Part shown: positions 34,461 through 48,659 of the stretch, in pieces
Numbering within the stretch: position 1 is the first letter of the stretch
How the letters are laid out: each line of letters starts with the position of its first letter
Origin: Tillus elongatus
Taxonomy: Eukaryota; Arthropoda; Insecta; Coleoptera; Cleridae
Length of the DNA: 64,000 nt
Reading direction: 5' to 3'
Assembly (NCBI GenBank): GCA_964006375.1
Contig: OZ023265.1
Location: 115,578,358-115,642,357, forward strand
The notes under the pieces: model-generated
What the model saw: only the letters and a program-made list of their open reading frames with translations
Told to the model about the DNA's origin: nothing
The model's database searches: none
Translations under genes and position numbers: made by a program

Positions 34461-35137
34461 GGACGCAGAAAGTGCGTTATCTTAGCGAATTTTCGTAAGT
34501 TTTCTACTTAATTATGCAACTTATCTGAACCTGTTTAAACTTTTCTATGTTAAATATAGTCTGTTGATTATGTAAAGATAACCTTTTAATGACATGCCTT
34601 TCTTTGCGCACACATCCATGTTAAATTAAAATATTTATACAAACCACTTATAAAACAACTGATTTTTTTTTTCGATATTAATCTAATTTGTCAAATACTG
34701 CGCTTTTTGGCGCAAAAGGGACAAGAAATGCCAGAAAAATCGCTTTGAAAATTTAATAACTTTTCCTCTTAAAACGTCAGTTGCGATTTGAAGCGTCAAA
34801 ATTTGCAAATTTAGGCAAATCACCTAAAATTAATAGGGGCTATGTAAAGAAAATGTCGCAAGAAGTGTGTTTTAAAAGTCCGTAAGTTTCAGCTTCCACC
34901 GTCATTGTCCTTCATTTTACTAAAATTTTTCCAGACAATTCATTTCAAATAGACCCATCCTCTGATGCTTTAGCAGTTTTAGTTATGGAGTTTATGGTTT
35001 GATTCTCTAAAATTTTTAGCACATTTTCGTAGAAGAAATTCGCTAATGAGGAGACCGCGACTTTTGAATTTTAAAAAGATTTTTTCATATGAGAGCGAAC
35101 TGGGTCCCCTAGGGCCCATATCCGGGATTAGTTTCAG

Positions 35138-35227
<90 letters not shown>

Positions 35228-36238
35228 CTGCATCTTATACAAATTATTTCGACAAGCACAGGTGGCCCATAAGTCGTTGGCGATACAAATTTTCTTTTTA
35301 AAATCGAACACCCCTTGTATTATTGCAGTTTTGAATTTTCCATCGAATTGTAATGCATGTTTGTTTTCGGGTTATTTCAATTGTTTTGCAACTTCTTACA
35401 TTTATAGCACATCAAATTGTTTTTTTTAATTGAACGTCAGCCTATTTCCGCGACTATGGCCTGTCACCGACGACAGGGAGCAGTTTCACCTTACTATCCT
35501 GGAAATTTGGCTGAACCCCTGCCTTTCTGTACGTTGGATAGGGATATTTAACGTGTCCAACATCGCATGGACACGAGACCGACGAGTTTACGCCCCCTTC
35601 GAAGGGTGGAACGTGCAGACATTCAACCTGCTCAAATACAATGCCATAACCTCGGTTGATGTTAATTTATAACAGTTCGTACTGAAAAAGTGAAAGGGAA
35701 AGCCTGGTAATCGAACCCAATACCCTTCGGTTCAGAGGCACACGTTCGTACTCCTGAACCACCGAGCTTCTATATCAAAAATTGTGTACGTCGTTTTTAC
35801 CAAGAAAAATCGGAGTCTAGCAAATGACGCATGCGGAGAGGTTTCCGTTTATATTATTTTACGAAAAAATCGAGATGCCGTATACAGGACGCTCTCAAAT
35901 AATGACTCAATCAAAAAAATCAAACTGTAGTAACTCAATATTGTTTTAAATAGAACAGTGTGTTGTGTTTCGGAAGTGAAGGGCATAATAATTATAAATG
36001 TTTAATAAGTTATTTACAAAAATGTTTTCGGATTTTCGTGAACCAATTTCAAATTTTTATGCAAAAAACTTTTCTGAGAGTTTTGTGTAAAGTCTTATTT
36101 GTTGAAATATGGTACATTTTTCTACCATATTTGTTATACTGGTAACGAAATTTGATGCCCAGTTTCATTAAAAAAAACGTATTTGATATTAAAAATATTT
36201 TTATGAAACTCCACTACCATAACGCACTTGCTGTGTCC
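34461..36238. mobile_element. Composite block bounded by the conserved element terminus
   Basis: The left terminus is ggacgcagaaagtgcgttat (34461) and the right is ataacgcacttgctgtgtcc (ends 36238). Inside are a repeat module (34740-35000), a TA element left arm with (TA)n 35139-35224, a module with gtggcccataagtcgttgg (about 35262), and an inverted SINE (35420-35775). This reads as nested insertions within one terminus-bounded element, or two separate elements that happen to face each other. Confidence 0.5.
35420..35775 (-). mobile_element. tRNA-derived SINE, minus strand
   Basis: Same family as at 14.6 kb, with the head at the right (cctggtaatcgaaccc complement, B-box near 35715). The poly-A side is the T run near 35420. 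Imperfect flanking repeats (catcaaattgt near 35408, tatcaaaaattgt near 35774) fit a target duplication. Confidence 0.8.
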
Positions 36239-36532
36239 AGGCTTTTTCTCGTTTGGTGTGGCTCTTGTTCAAGTATTTCCCTCCTGTGTTTGTGTACTAA
36301 CATTAATGAGTTTAATCAGATTTAACTTAAAATATATTACTTAGCAGGCTCTATGTGAATCTATTTTACATAGACCTATGTAATCTTTCAGCACGTAGGC
36401 GTACAACTAGGGTGAAATTTGTACCCTACTTGCTAGGTAATTGAAAAATAACTCCACCAATAATTAATTGTACACGGGTTTCGTACTCTTTAATGAACAG
36501 CCACACATTGTCAACTAGATAATCTATTGTCG

Positions 36533-39125
<2,593 letters not shown>

Positions 39126-39489
39126 AGGCTTTTATGATATTGTGGAGTCCGATACTTCATGTAAATTCATTGTCAACTTAAATCAATTTGTTGCTTTACC
39201 TAAGTTGATTTTATATTACACTATATGAGCAAAAATTATATGAGCCGTTGTGGTTTAGAGGGTCCTGGCTGAGATTCTTCGAAGGCGACGGGTACAGGTT
39301 GGGGTTGTTCTTTCGTAAGCGTCGGGGCTTATTCACCTGGAAAATACAATAAGTGGTGAGAAAACACCAACTGGGGATCATATCTCAATAATCATTACGA
39401 AATGGCTTGTGAGATTAGAAGTACTTTCCGCATCGTGTAAGCGTATTTTCTCCGAATGTTCTTGGTCTCTTTCCTCGGCGTCTTCTCGC

Positions 39490-39690
39490 CTATAATAGTG
39501 CTGTCTTTCGGAGCTCAACGTTTATCACACATTCCTTCGCACTATGTGCAGATCGGAAGCAATGGAGACCTGCCTTTCTACATCCACAATTGCGTTGGCA
39601 GCCTTTTTCACATTGACAAAAAACGTGCTGGAGTATAGAGTCCAGTGCAGAGTTCAAAACGATTGGCACACGGAAGAGGCCACTCCTTGT
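39490..39690 (-). pseudogene. Cysteine-rich (CXC-like) coding fragment
   Basis: The minus-strand frame contains FCQCEKGCQRNCGCRKAGLHCF. This resembles the short cysteine-rich motif found as a C-terminal module in many transposon-derived insect proteins. It is preceded by NSALDSILQHV. Only this small domain is visible, with no intact protein around it. Host protein is possible but unsupported. Confidence 0.4.
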
Positions 39691-39699
39691 TTTTTTCAC

Positions 39700-40440
39700 C
39701 CCCACTTGTTCGGGTCTCTTTGTTGCTCGTCGACTGTGGTTTGACCGGATAACCATTACTGCACCTGAAAGTAAACTATCAGTGGATTTTGTCGTGCAAC
39801 AGCGTTGGTGGGTGGTAGTGAGGTAATGTTGGCTTTACTTTTGTACGTAAGTATTTCCTGTATCCTAAATCGTCCAGGAAAAGTGTTTTTTTTTTCGGGG
39901 ACAGCCTAAATATGTCAATTTTCAACTAGTGCTTAAGCCCGACCGGTTCGTCGCAGAGAAAAACCTAAATCATGAAATTTGTATAAAACTGTATGCACTT
40001 GCATTCTGGATAGATAGGTTATTTATAAAAAATGATAGTTTTCGAGTTATAAGCACAAAAAAAAAAAGAATTTTTAGCTTTTTTGCATTTTTTTCCCGTC
40101 ATTCTCCACGAATTTTTTTAGCAGATACAGCGGCCCAAAATTCAATTATAATGGAGGAAATCAAAACTACCCCACAACTTTTCCGCTAGGGGCCCTTTTG
40201 AGAACAAATTGACTGTATTTAACGTTTTTTTGCGAGGCACGTTGTCCAAAAAAAGAATATTCAACCTCAGTTATTGAAGAAGATCAAGTGAACAGAAACT
40301 TTCTGTTTTACATATTCTTGAGGAAAAGTGTAACATCTGAATCCTAATCACATTGAAGTGAAAAACATAAAACTATAATAGGTATCTAAAGCACAAATAT
40401 TAACAAAGTGAAGATTTTATTGTTTTCTAAATCATCAAAG
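39700..40440. other. AT-rich sequence, nothing recognised
   Basis: No motif or element boundary is visible before the Penelope-like coding region. Confidence 0.3.
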
Positions 40441-40448
40441 ACTTAGGA

Positions 40449-42265
40449 AAACGTTACAATTTGCAAATCCTAAAGTCACCAAAAAGTACGGTCTTCCAAA
40501 AATTCATAAACCGAGAAAATGAATGAGACCTATTGTTTCGACTATAGATTCCCTGACATAAAATTTAGCAAAGTGGTTTACAAATGAGTTTGAAAGCTTG
40601 CCCGTCAAACAAAAAAGTTTTTCAGTAACAAATTCACTTGAATTTATTAAGAAAATTAAAGATGTTTAATTGATTGGAGGCGATATTTTAATTTCATTTC
40701 ATGTAACCTCACTGTGTCCTATCCCGCGACGCAAACGTTAACGTATTTAGAAGATTTGTTAAAAATTAGTAACATAATTGAAAATGTCTGCAAAGAATAT
40801 TTAACGTTAGCAAACCTTTGTATTAAACAATATATTTTTCAATTCAACAATGAGTTTTTTGGACAAACCCAAGGCACGGCAATGGGCAACCCGCTATCCT
40901 TATTTATTGCAGTACTTTTCGCGAGTAGATTTGAAAGAGATTGTGAAAGCGGGTATTTTCCTAGAGTGTGGTTTCTTTACGTAGATGACACACACATTTG
41001 CAGAATAGAAGATTTTATTGCCAAATTAAACAATAAATTTGTGCTATAAAATTTATACACGAATTAGAATTAATAATAAATTACCCTTTCCAGGTGTACT
41101 AGTTATCAAAAATGAAGACACTTTAGAATTCGATGTCCATCGAAAAAAAAACACCATTCTAAGCTACATTCCGAATGACTCACATCATACGTATGCACAA
41201 TAAATGGCCAGTAATTAATAATAAATTACCCTTTCCAGATGTACTTGTTATCAAAAATAAAGACACTCTAGGATTCGATATTAATCGAAAAGAAACCACC
41301 ATTCTAAGCTACATTCCGAATGACTCACATCATACGTACACACAAAAAATGGTCAGTCTGAATTCTTTGTTAAACAGGTTACTTAATTTTCCTGTAAGTA
41401 AAAGTAGATTACCAAAAATTAAAGTATATTAAAAACGTGTCCTAATATAACGGATACACTGCTTGGCTAGTGGAAAAATTAATTAACAAACAGAAAACAA
41501 AGAAAATGTTAGCGGAATCAACGACTTTTAGGAGAAAGCAAGCCAAAAGAAAGTTTGTTTGCTTTGCATTTGAACCTCGAATCACGAGGGGTCTAGATAG
41601 CATTTTTTAAAAGCCAAGTTGCAACTAAGATTTTTGACAAAAAAATACTTTTAAAACTTACTAGGTAACCCAAAACACAAGGATAGTACGGCCAAAATGT
41701 CGGCAATTTATGAAATAAAGATTGTGATCGTAAATACGACGGCCAACAAAAAAAGCTATTGGAATTAGATTCGAAGAACATTTGGCACAATTAAGATACA
41801 GTACTACAGATAGATCTTCCGCGGCCCGCCTTCTGGAATAATAATCACCACGTTCATAAGGACAATCTGAAACTAATAAAAAATGTTAGACAACCAGGAC
41901 AGCTAAACGCCTTCGAATGTATAGATATAGTATAGTACTAATAAAAAATATATGAATCTCGCTCCGCCGCCTATGGACAGTCTCGTGATAGATTGCTTTA
42001 TAAAATAACTACCAGCAGAGGCACGTCCGGTAGATAATAAAAGAATACATATATTTCCGCCAAACGAAATATGTTCATTTCGGTGTTGTTGAACCTCCCT
42101 AAATCGTTGCTGGCCGACTACTTGCAGAAGAATATAAATAGGGTTGTGGACATAAGCTATTTAGAATTATTCATCATCTGATGACGTCCGCTTGGTTAGT
42201 GAAACGATCGTCAGGTTTTTTTAATGTGTTGTGGTGATTTAGGTTCTCCAGGTGTGCTTAATAGC
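40449..42265 (+). pseudogene. Penelope-like retroelement, reverse transcriptase to 3' terminus
   Basis: Frames in order: about 40480-40530 YGLPKIHKP and then MRPIVSTIDSL; 40714-41049 with FGQTQGTAMGNPLS and FLYVDDTHICR, the catalytic core of the Penelope-type reverse transcriptase; 41080-41345 with FDINRKETTILSYIPNDSHH, the post-RT region. Further on (41870-41960) NVRQPGQLNAFE corresponds to the endonuclease end seen at 15.5 kb. The terminal motif gatgacgtccgc, gtgaaacgatcgtcagg, tgtgttgtggtgattt is at 42180-42240. Stops and frameshifts interrupt it. A segment of about 120 bp is duplicated in tandem (41093-41200, 41220-41340). The N-terminal region is missing. Confidence 0.85.
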
Positions 42266-42900
42266 TTTCAAATTATAACCCAATTATATTTTTAGCATTT
42301 TCATCCAATATTTTATTTTAGGTGTGAGATTTTGTCTTACCACACCATACCTTTAACGTTTGTATGTATTAGAAAGCCGTAGCTCTTCCAGCTTTTGCTG
42401 AGAAGCGACATAAAATTGTAAAACAAGTAACTTACGTTTCTATTTAAAAAGCATGTCTTACTCGTAGTAACCAGTAATTTGGATGTACTTTTCTGAAAAA
42501 TGATGTCAAAATTGACACCATAGCGTCAGTAAACACCAAAGGAATGAGGTAAGCAAACAATTGACCGGTTCGACGTGTTATTATATGTATGTATGTATAC
42601 GAGGAGTCTTACCTAATTCACGAAAGTTTTAAATGCCACCAACAACACGACTGTGACGACAGGTAAATGCTTTGAAAATGTGCGAATGGCTAAATTAGCC
42701 GCAGCCAAGCAATTACGACTATCCATACATATAATATAACACGACTGTGACTTTACGTATTGTTATGTGTTATTTAACAATTGTTGACTATAATAGCAAA
42801 CATACCTCTTAATTACTAATAAGAATGTAAAAATAAACCTTGTTTCACTAACGCTAAAGTTTCATAGTTATGAATGCAATAATCCCCGTCACTACTTTAA
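42266..42900. other. AT-rich sequence, nothing recognised
   Basis: It includes a short tatgtatgtatg run at 42586. No gene or repeat end is supported. Confidence 0.3.
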
Positions 42901-42904
42901 TGTG

Positions 42905-42985
42905 ATGTTACAGGCCGAATAACCCAGTTTGCGAGGAGGGTACCCTTTAAAATTGGGATATGGTGTCAGGGGTTCAAGTCCTGTA
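42905..42985 (+). mobile_element. tRNA-like head of a second SINE-type repeat
   Basis: A tRNA-like fold can be drawn: a T-arm cagg-ggttcaagt-cctg with a strong B-box GGTTCAAGTCC (42972-42982), and ccgaat paired with attcag at the ends with one mismatch. The A-box is poor. It does not resemble the head of the family at 9.6 kb. Confidence 0.4.
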
Positions 42986-43257
42986 TTCAGACAATCGGTA
43001 TTTTTCATCCAAATCTGGAAAAGTAGACTTATAAAGAGTTATGGTGTCATTTGTCTTAATATGTGCGTAAGCTCCTCCCGCACAAGTCTAAAACTTTAAG
43101 GATTTTGAGTTTTCTTACGGAAATTTTGTGTATTTTCTAACCCGCTATGGCAACCAAATTTGGTAGGCAGGTTTATATTATAAAGTGTATACTATAAACC
43201 AAAATATAGGTGTCTAAGTTAAAGGAAATAAAAGTCGTAGGCATTTAAAAAAAGTTC

Positions 43258-43627
43258 GGAACGCCCGAAGTGAGTTATGGTATCAAATTTTCATCAAATG
43301 CTTTAAATTTGAATAACGCAACTCTCTATAAGCCTAGAATGTTGAATTTTGGTGCGTAATAAGGTATTTCCCAAGGGCAACATGTTTGCCAAAGTCTTAC
43401 CATCGATACTTCTTTTATTTATTTTTTAAGATAAAAATTCACTAAAATTGGGTACCATTGATGATCAAAGTATGGTTACAAAATTAAAATATGTATTGTG
43501 TGTGGTTAACAAAACATATTAAACATTACAGGCATAATTTAACTGTTTTGGCGCATATATTTGTTTCTTAAAAAAATTGTATATGATTTCCATGAAAATT
43601 CACTACCAACACGCACCTGCTGCGTCC
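43258..43627. mobile_element. MITE-like element, diverged terminal inverted repeats
   Basis: Left ggaacgcccgaagtgagtta and right aacacgcacctgctgcgtcc match the inverse terminus of the 33153-33465 element with several changes. About 370 bp, no coding frame. Confidence 0.65.
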
Positions 43628-43736
43628 AGACTTTTTAATTATTATTTATTAAATAGTCTGACTTTATCAGAAAAACAAAATCTGTGTCCAACAAGCGATT
43701 ATCATCACAAGTAACTGAAACAAATAGCAGAATTAC

Positions 43737-43912
43737 CCCAAAAACCACAAAAATAATAACAAAGAGTTATGCGCTAGATACGTATTTCGACAACGAAAAT
43801 GTCTTCATCAGTAGCTGTCACTAAACAGTTTAGCGACAGCTACTGATGAAACAACTTCGTTGTCGAAATACGTTTCTAGCGCAAAACTCTGTATTATTTT
43901 TTTGGTTTTTGT
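43737..43912. repeat. Imperfect palindrome with hammerhead-like core, family B
   Basis: The left arm (about 43737-43825) and right arm (about 43828-43912) are inverse copies with about 10% differences. The right arm contains CTGATGA (43843-43849), acaac with gttgt around ttc, and cgaaatacg, in hammerhead-like order. Both arms also carry a caaaaaccac/gtggtttttg-like end. Confidence 0.65.
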
Positions 43913-44268
43913 GGTGATTATCCTTTTTGTTTTAGTTTCCAGCCACAGTGGCCAACGTCAGTCTTTTATCACAAGTAACTCGGCTCAATTGAATGGTTCC
44001 TAAATCCCATCCTAAATCCCACTCTCCACTTAAGACCAACCACGTAAGATAACCCAGTATTTCAAAATGGCGACCAATGTGTTTACATCTAGAACGATAT
44101 TGTAAATCTGTCAACTGTAGAATTTTGTGTAAATACAATCCTTGTACTCGTAAAATGTAGTTAAATATTAACTTCGACATACTTTTTGCTTTCTTTATTT
44201 TTTTTAAGAAACTAACACCCCTGTTATTATTATTTTTAAACGTCATAACGTCTGGGTTTGACATGGTT

Positions 44269-44861
44269 AAAGGAAATTAAAGGCTTTTACTACCAGACAA
44301 ACTGATTTATTCTGAAAAACCCTACGCGTTTCAACACATTAACGTGCCATCTTCATGGGTTTAGGCAAATTTCCTGTCTCAATTACATAAGGATGCTGTA
44401 TAAAATGTTGTCAAAGTTTGGCTTTTCATCCATTGTCCTCAGGATACCAGGATCCATTGTCCTCAGGAAACTGCGTAAAACAGGATAGTAGGAACATCAC
44501 AAGACTTGAAGAGACCAGAGGATGAATGCAAAGACGCTTGTTTTTTAGTTTAATTTTAACGAACGAACAGAGATTCATGGGACTCCATTTTGTTCGTTCG
44601 TTAAAATTAAACTAAAAAACAAGCGTCTTTGCATTCATCCTCTGGTTTCTTCAAGTCTTGTGATGTTCCTGCCTTCCTGTTTTACGCAGTTTCTGTTTGG
44701 TATCCTGAGGACAAAACCAAACTTTGACAACATGTTATACAGCATCTTTCTGTAATTGAGACAGGAAAAACCCCTGAAGATGACACGTTAATGTGTTGAA
44801 ACGCGTAGGGTTTTTCAAAATAAATCAGTTTGTCTGGTAGTAAAAGCCTTTAATTTCCTTT
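44269..44861. repeat. Long palindrome (about 270-300-bp arms), family C
   Basis: The left arm 44269-44569 and right arm 44591-44861 are inverse copies (outer aaaggaaattaaag / ctttaatttccttt, inner gttcgttcgttaaaa). The left arm carries an extra short duplication (ccattgtcctcagg twice, at 44435 and 44465). The right arm holds a hammerhead-like core with an 8-bp stem I. Similarity to a foldback element or an inverted Penelope-terminus pair is inferred. Confidence 0.8.
44766..44815 (+). ncRNA. Candidate hammerhead-like ribozyme core, family C
   Basis: Stem I is aaaaaccc (44766-44773) with gggttttt (44808-44815), eight pairs. The core is CTGAAGA (44774-44780). Stem II is gacac with gtgtt. GAAA is at 44798-44801. 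A very short stem III (acgcgt) follows, and the cleavage position would be after GTA (44805-44807). One T separates core and stem II. The left-arm copy has lost the first C. Confidence 0.55.
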
Positions 44862-45179
44862 AGCCCCTGTTATTAGTTTATAGAGTTGATAAGCAAAATA
44901 TTTATTCTAATTAATATCTACTATATTCTGTGATTTTCTTGCTAAGCTTATTTATTCCAAAACGGAGTAAATCTTTTAAATAAAAAAAATACCGCCGTTG
45001 TTATTCGATCAACTTTGAAAATATAAGATACTTTTGAGTAAAATCGAAAAAAGTCAAACTTATAGACTCTACATATTTCTCGTGGGGCTCAAGCATTTGA
45101 ACATGAAATTTAGGACGAGTCGCAAACACGATAACTTCAGCGAAACTGCAGTTATACGTTCAGTAAAATAGTATAAATC

Positions 45180-45183
<4 letters not shown>

Positions 45184-45260
<77 letters not shown>
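45184..45260. repeat. (TA)n microsatellite
   Basis: About 76 bp of TA, not flanked by the TA element motifs. Confidence 0.95.
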
Positions 45261-45263
<3 letters not shown>

Positions 45264-45682
45264 GTCCCTTATAAAAGGTTACACCAGGGTTTTTCCTAGA
45301 ACTTCTGAGAATTTCTAAAAACCCTAAAAAACGTCCATTTTGCTTATGTGGCGGACACTTTTTTGAACCACAACAGAATTTTGGAGCATTTAAACTGTAG
45401 ACTTTCACCTGCTCAATTAAATAGGGCAGGTAGGTCGAGTGGTACCTTTTTGGAAAGTTATTCTGATTCGCTATTCAAAGCTGCAAGTCTTAAATCTACT
45501 GATTAGTTTTTTAGATATTTGCTTTCAAAACTTAAGCTGCAATTTTCAAATCTTCCGATTGTTTTTTTTTTAGATATTTGCTTTCAAAACTTTCAAATAA
45601 TACGTCTAACACAATAGCTCTCTTAAACACGAAATTGATACAGCCTAATAATTACAGGTTGTTTTCCTAATTTAAAGTCTAG

Positions 45683-45964
45683 GTGTGGGAAAACCCCAGG
45701 TCATGGGATGAACAGACATCGCATAGCGAATATTCTCGAAACGTGACAGACAAATTAAATGGCGGAATTTTGCAGATTGTTGACAATTCAACCAATTATC
45801 AAGGTAAAAGAAGAAAACTCACATCACAGTGCACCCCTGCAGACTTTTACACTTATCTTTTGTATGCCTTCTCAAATAAATCAACTAGGTCCAGCCCCCA
45901 CTCACTTACCGCAAAAGTTAAGGCTTTAAAATTTGCATATTACAGAAACAATGTAGCAAGCTAA
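45683..45964 (+). CDS. Unrecognised open frame of about 93 codons
   Basis: The frame is open from an ag at 45681-45682 to the stop before 45965 and reads, for example, WENPRSWDEQTSHSEYSRN and later TPADFYTYLLYAFSNK. Composition is balanced, not low-complexity. A potential donor (caag|gtaaaa at 45804) falls within it, so an exon 45683-45803 of 121 nt is an alternative. There is no ATG near the start and no recognisable domain. It may be an exon of an unknown gene or chance; it lies 0.7 kb upstream of the CpG-rich island. Confidence 0.25.
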   Translation: MWENPRSWDEQTSHSEYSRNVTDKLNGGILQIVDNSTNYQGKRRKLTSQCTPADFYTYLLYAFSNKSTRSSPHSLTAKVKALKFAYYRNNVAS

Positions 45965-46159
45965 TAATCTGTCATCAGTCAAGACGCCATACACGGTTTA
46001 TCCACTACAATACTATGAACAACGGTACTTAATTTTTTTTTAACTATTCATAACCTGAAACATGAGGTTCCCAAGTAATTACCCAGTCTCTGTGAGTTCT
46101 TCTACTAAAAATAAACCAGCAACGGTGACTACTATAAACATAACTACTTGTGAAAAAAC

Positions 46160-46290
46160 AATTACCGCACAGGCGAGCAGAAAAATCTAAATGTATATAA
46201 CTCAGCAAAAGGTAAAAATAGTGTCAACATGCATGTACAATATCAAAACTGTCCGGGAGGTAAACTGCAAATTCAGCCTAAAATATACAC
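46160..46290. repeat. Diverged repeat also present at 61.6 kb
   Basis: The blocks ttaccgcac, taaatgtatataactc, gcaaa and tagtgtcaac-tgcat recur in order at about 61574-61720. An interspersed repeat of unknown type. Confidence 0.5.
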
Positions 46291-46539
46291 CGGTCAAATT
46301 TATTTATTGAATTCATTTGCCTTAGCTTTGTTTTAACCTCTGGTTTGAATAATTAGTTAATTTCTATAACTAATTGACCATACCTGGTAAATACAAGGAC
46401 TTTTAACGTTAACGTTGCAAACTGCTGTAACAGCAACAACAGCCTCCGAGTACTAAGAACGGCAACACATCTTACCACCTCAGCATCCTCTGAGTGAACA
46501 GCAAACAGCAGTAGGCCGCAAACAGAAACAGACGGAAGA

Positions 46540-46740
46540 AGTCAGTGACTTGCCGGCTCGTATCAAGAGAGCGGTATATACTCTACTCTTGGTGTATCGT
46601 GTGTGCCGTGTCCGTCGAGGCGCATTTCTGAGCGTCGCGGCGTCATTAAAGTGTAAACGGTGCAATTTCCGGCGGCCGCGTCCCACTTCTCCGTCCTCCA
46701 GAAGCTCCAGCTCTAACAGAACACCATAAGCTCTGGATTT
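46540..46740 (+). promoter_or_regulatory. CpG-rich promoter-like island
   Basis: An isolated GC- and CpG-rich stretch (46540-46700) with gtccgtcgaggcgc, gcgtcgcggcgtc and cggcggccgcg, in an otherwise CpG-poor AT-rich window. ggtatatactc at about 46572 could be a TATA box, with possible initiation around 46600. No repeat homologue was seen in the window. Orientation is uncertain; + is chosen because of the downstream exon candidate. Confidence 0.4.
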
Positions 46741-46814
46741 AAATAGTGCATGGTTTGTTTATAAGTGTGTATGGACTTGTTTATGTAGTGTAAATTGTGT
46801 ACTTTATACGAAAT

Positions 46815-46871
46815 ATGTGGCTTCTAGGAACCCTGAAGTTGCTGATTGTGGGGGTGCAGGCTTTTTAAAAG
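46815..46871 (+). CDS. Short ATG exon candidate, signal-peptide-like
   Basis: ATG at 46815 begins a 17-codon frame (MWLLGTLKLLIVGVQAF) that looks like a signal peptide, with a hydrophobic core and small residues before the end. A donor-like aaaag|gtaata lies at 46871/46872, but an in-frame TAA (46866-46868) precedes it. It is therefore either a short upstream ORF in a 5' untranslated exon or uses an earlier donor. Context: just downstream of the CpG-rich island. Evidence is thin. Confidence 0.25.
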
Positions 46872-47155
46872 GTAATAATGACAATACATGCTTAAGGCTA
46901 AATATCTGTATAATAACTAAATCATAACATAGCAGTATAATAATAAATTATGATATTGTAATATACTATTACTTATTAAAGTTTTTTAAAAACTATAGGG
47001 TATGAAGGGTTCTTATTGTACAAAATGTTTAAAACTTATGTTACATTATTCTTCTCTGTCTTTTCTCTTTGAGTTAATTTTTATTTCACCTATAATAATA
47101 ATAATAAAATCATATTTTACAATATTCATTTGAAAATGTGTATAGTATATTGGTG
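46872..47155. other. AT-rich sequence, nothing recognised
   Basis: It contains a (ATA)n-like stretch near 47090. No second exon continuing from the island is supported. Confidence 0.3.
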
Positions 47156-47159
47156 TATT

Positions 47160-47345
47160 TAACGTCGTTATGCTTTTCCCGATTATCCCAGTCACGGACG
47201 CCAAGTAACAAATTTACCCCACCAATCTAAAAATTTCTCCTAGTCCCAGCCTTTTGTAAGGAGGCTAGGGTTATTTAACGTACCTAACATCGCGTGGTAC
47301 GCTAAAACATCGTATTTACGTCCCCTCTGAATGGTGGAAGTTATA
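47160..47345 (-). mobile_element. tRNA-SINE body, minus strand, diverged and head-less
   Basis: The sequences ccagccttttgtaaggaggc, tatttaacgtacctaacatc and gtcccctctgaatggtgg are divergent matches to the SINE body in inverse orientation. The tRNA-like head is missing. Confidence 0.6.
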
Positions 47346-47926
47346 TGTATTTATCTTTCTAACGCACAATTTTACGACTTAAGGAGTCTTTTTAATTATT
47401 ACTAAGTAAAAAAAGGTGACAGGTTGTAATGAAAAGTCATCCCGCGACTCTTGTATAGCAAGCTAAAATAATTATATTACTGGTGAGCTACTGAGAGTAT
47501 GATAACTATGAAACATTGTGTCAACAAAAAAATATATATATAAATAAATTGGACGTTGGAAAACTATGATTTTTTTTATATAATTTTCGACCTACCAAAT
47601 CTATTGCTGCGTTGAAAGTGTATTCAATCTTATAATTTAAAGGTTATTAGTTTTTAATTGTTAACAAGTTTGCCATATCGCTAACATAGATTACTATGAC
47701 GAAAACACAATTATATTTTGATATCAGTATTATCATCATCACAGTGTAAGGGAGACGTTGCCCTTTCGTCACAATCATGACTCTATCTCTAGCAGCCCTC
47801 TTCATTTCATTGTAGCTTCCAAACTTGCAACAGGTTCTCCAGAAGTTTTCCTTTTCCTCTGCTTCATTCTTTTTCCTTGTGTGCTCCGAATGATGTTGTT
47901 AAAATGTTATGTCTCAGATATATACA

Positions 47927-47928
<2 letters not shown>

Positions 47929-47987
<59 letters not shown>

Positions 47988-47997
47988 TTATATATAT
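47929..47997. repeat. (TA)n microsatellite
   Basis: TA tract of about 65 bp with two TTTA interruptions near the 3' end. Confidence 0.9.
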
Positions 47998-48659
47998 GTA
48001 ATATAATCATGAGGAAAATAAAACTGTGTAATTCGTCAGAATCTATGGTGTAGTAGTATGTATGTAGAAGCAGAATGAACTGCCACATATTCCTAAGTCT
48101 GTTGTGATGAATTTTCATTTATCTGCGAACGTGCCACTACAATAGGAACGCTGAGAAGGGTTCATATCCGGGAATGTTTATGTTAAGGTAAGAAATTTTA
48201 TTTGCTCCTATTTTTTCACACATGATCTTATTCAAGATTGCATGGCCGGCACGGCAGCTTTAAAATCAACCCTCTAGTTTCTATTCCTCGCACGCAAATT
48301 TAGACTTAATTTTACTCTCGAAGGCAAGAAACGAGTTAGCAATCAAATTCAAAATTAAGAATTGCAAATAAGTATACTATTATAGTTCGAAGAACATCCT
48401 AAATTGTTAATTAGTGATGCTGTCCAAAGACCCCTGAAGAAAAACAATGTCAAGCCATATAGAATCATGCCGCACACATTTACAACAGCAAGCATATTTA
48501 GCAGAAAAAAATCCATTTATAGTCACAAAATAACACCCATGTTACAGAATAAAAACCATTCCAGGACCGTAAAAGCATAAATGTCCGTTGTGGTATACTG
48601 AACTCTCGTATATATTATTTTACGTATCATGGAAGCCTAACGGGTTAAAGATACAGGAA

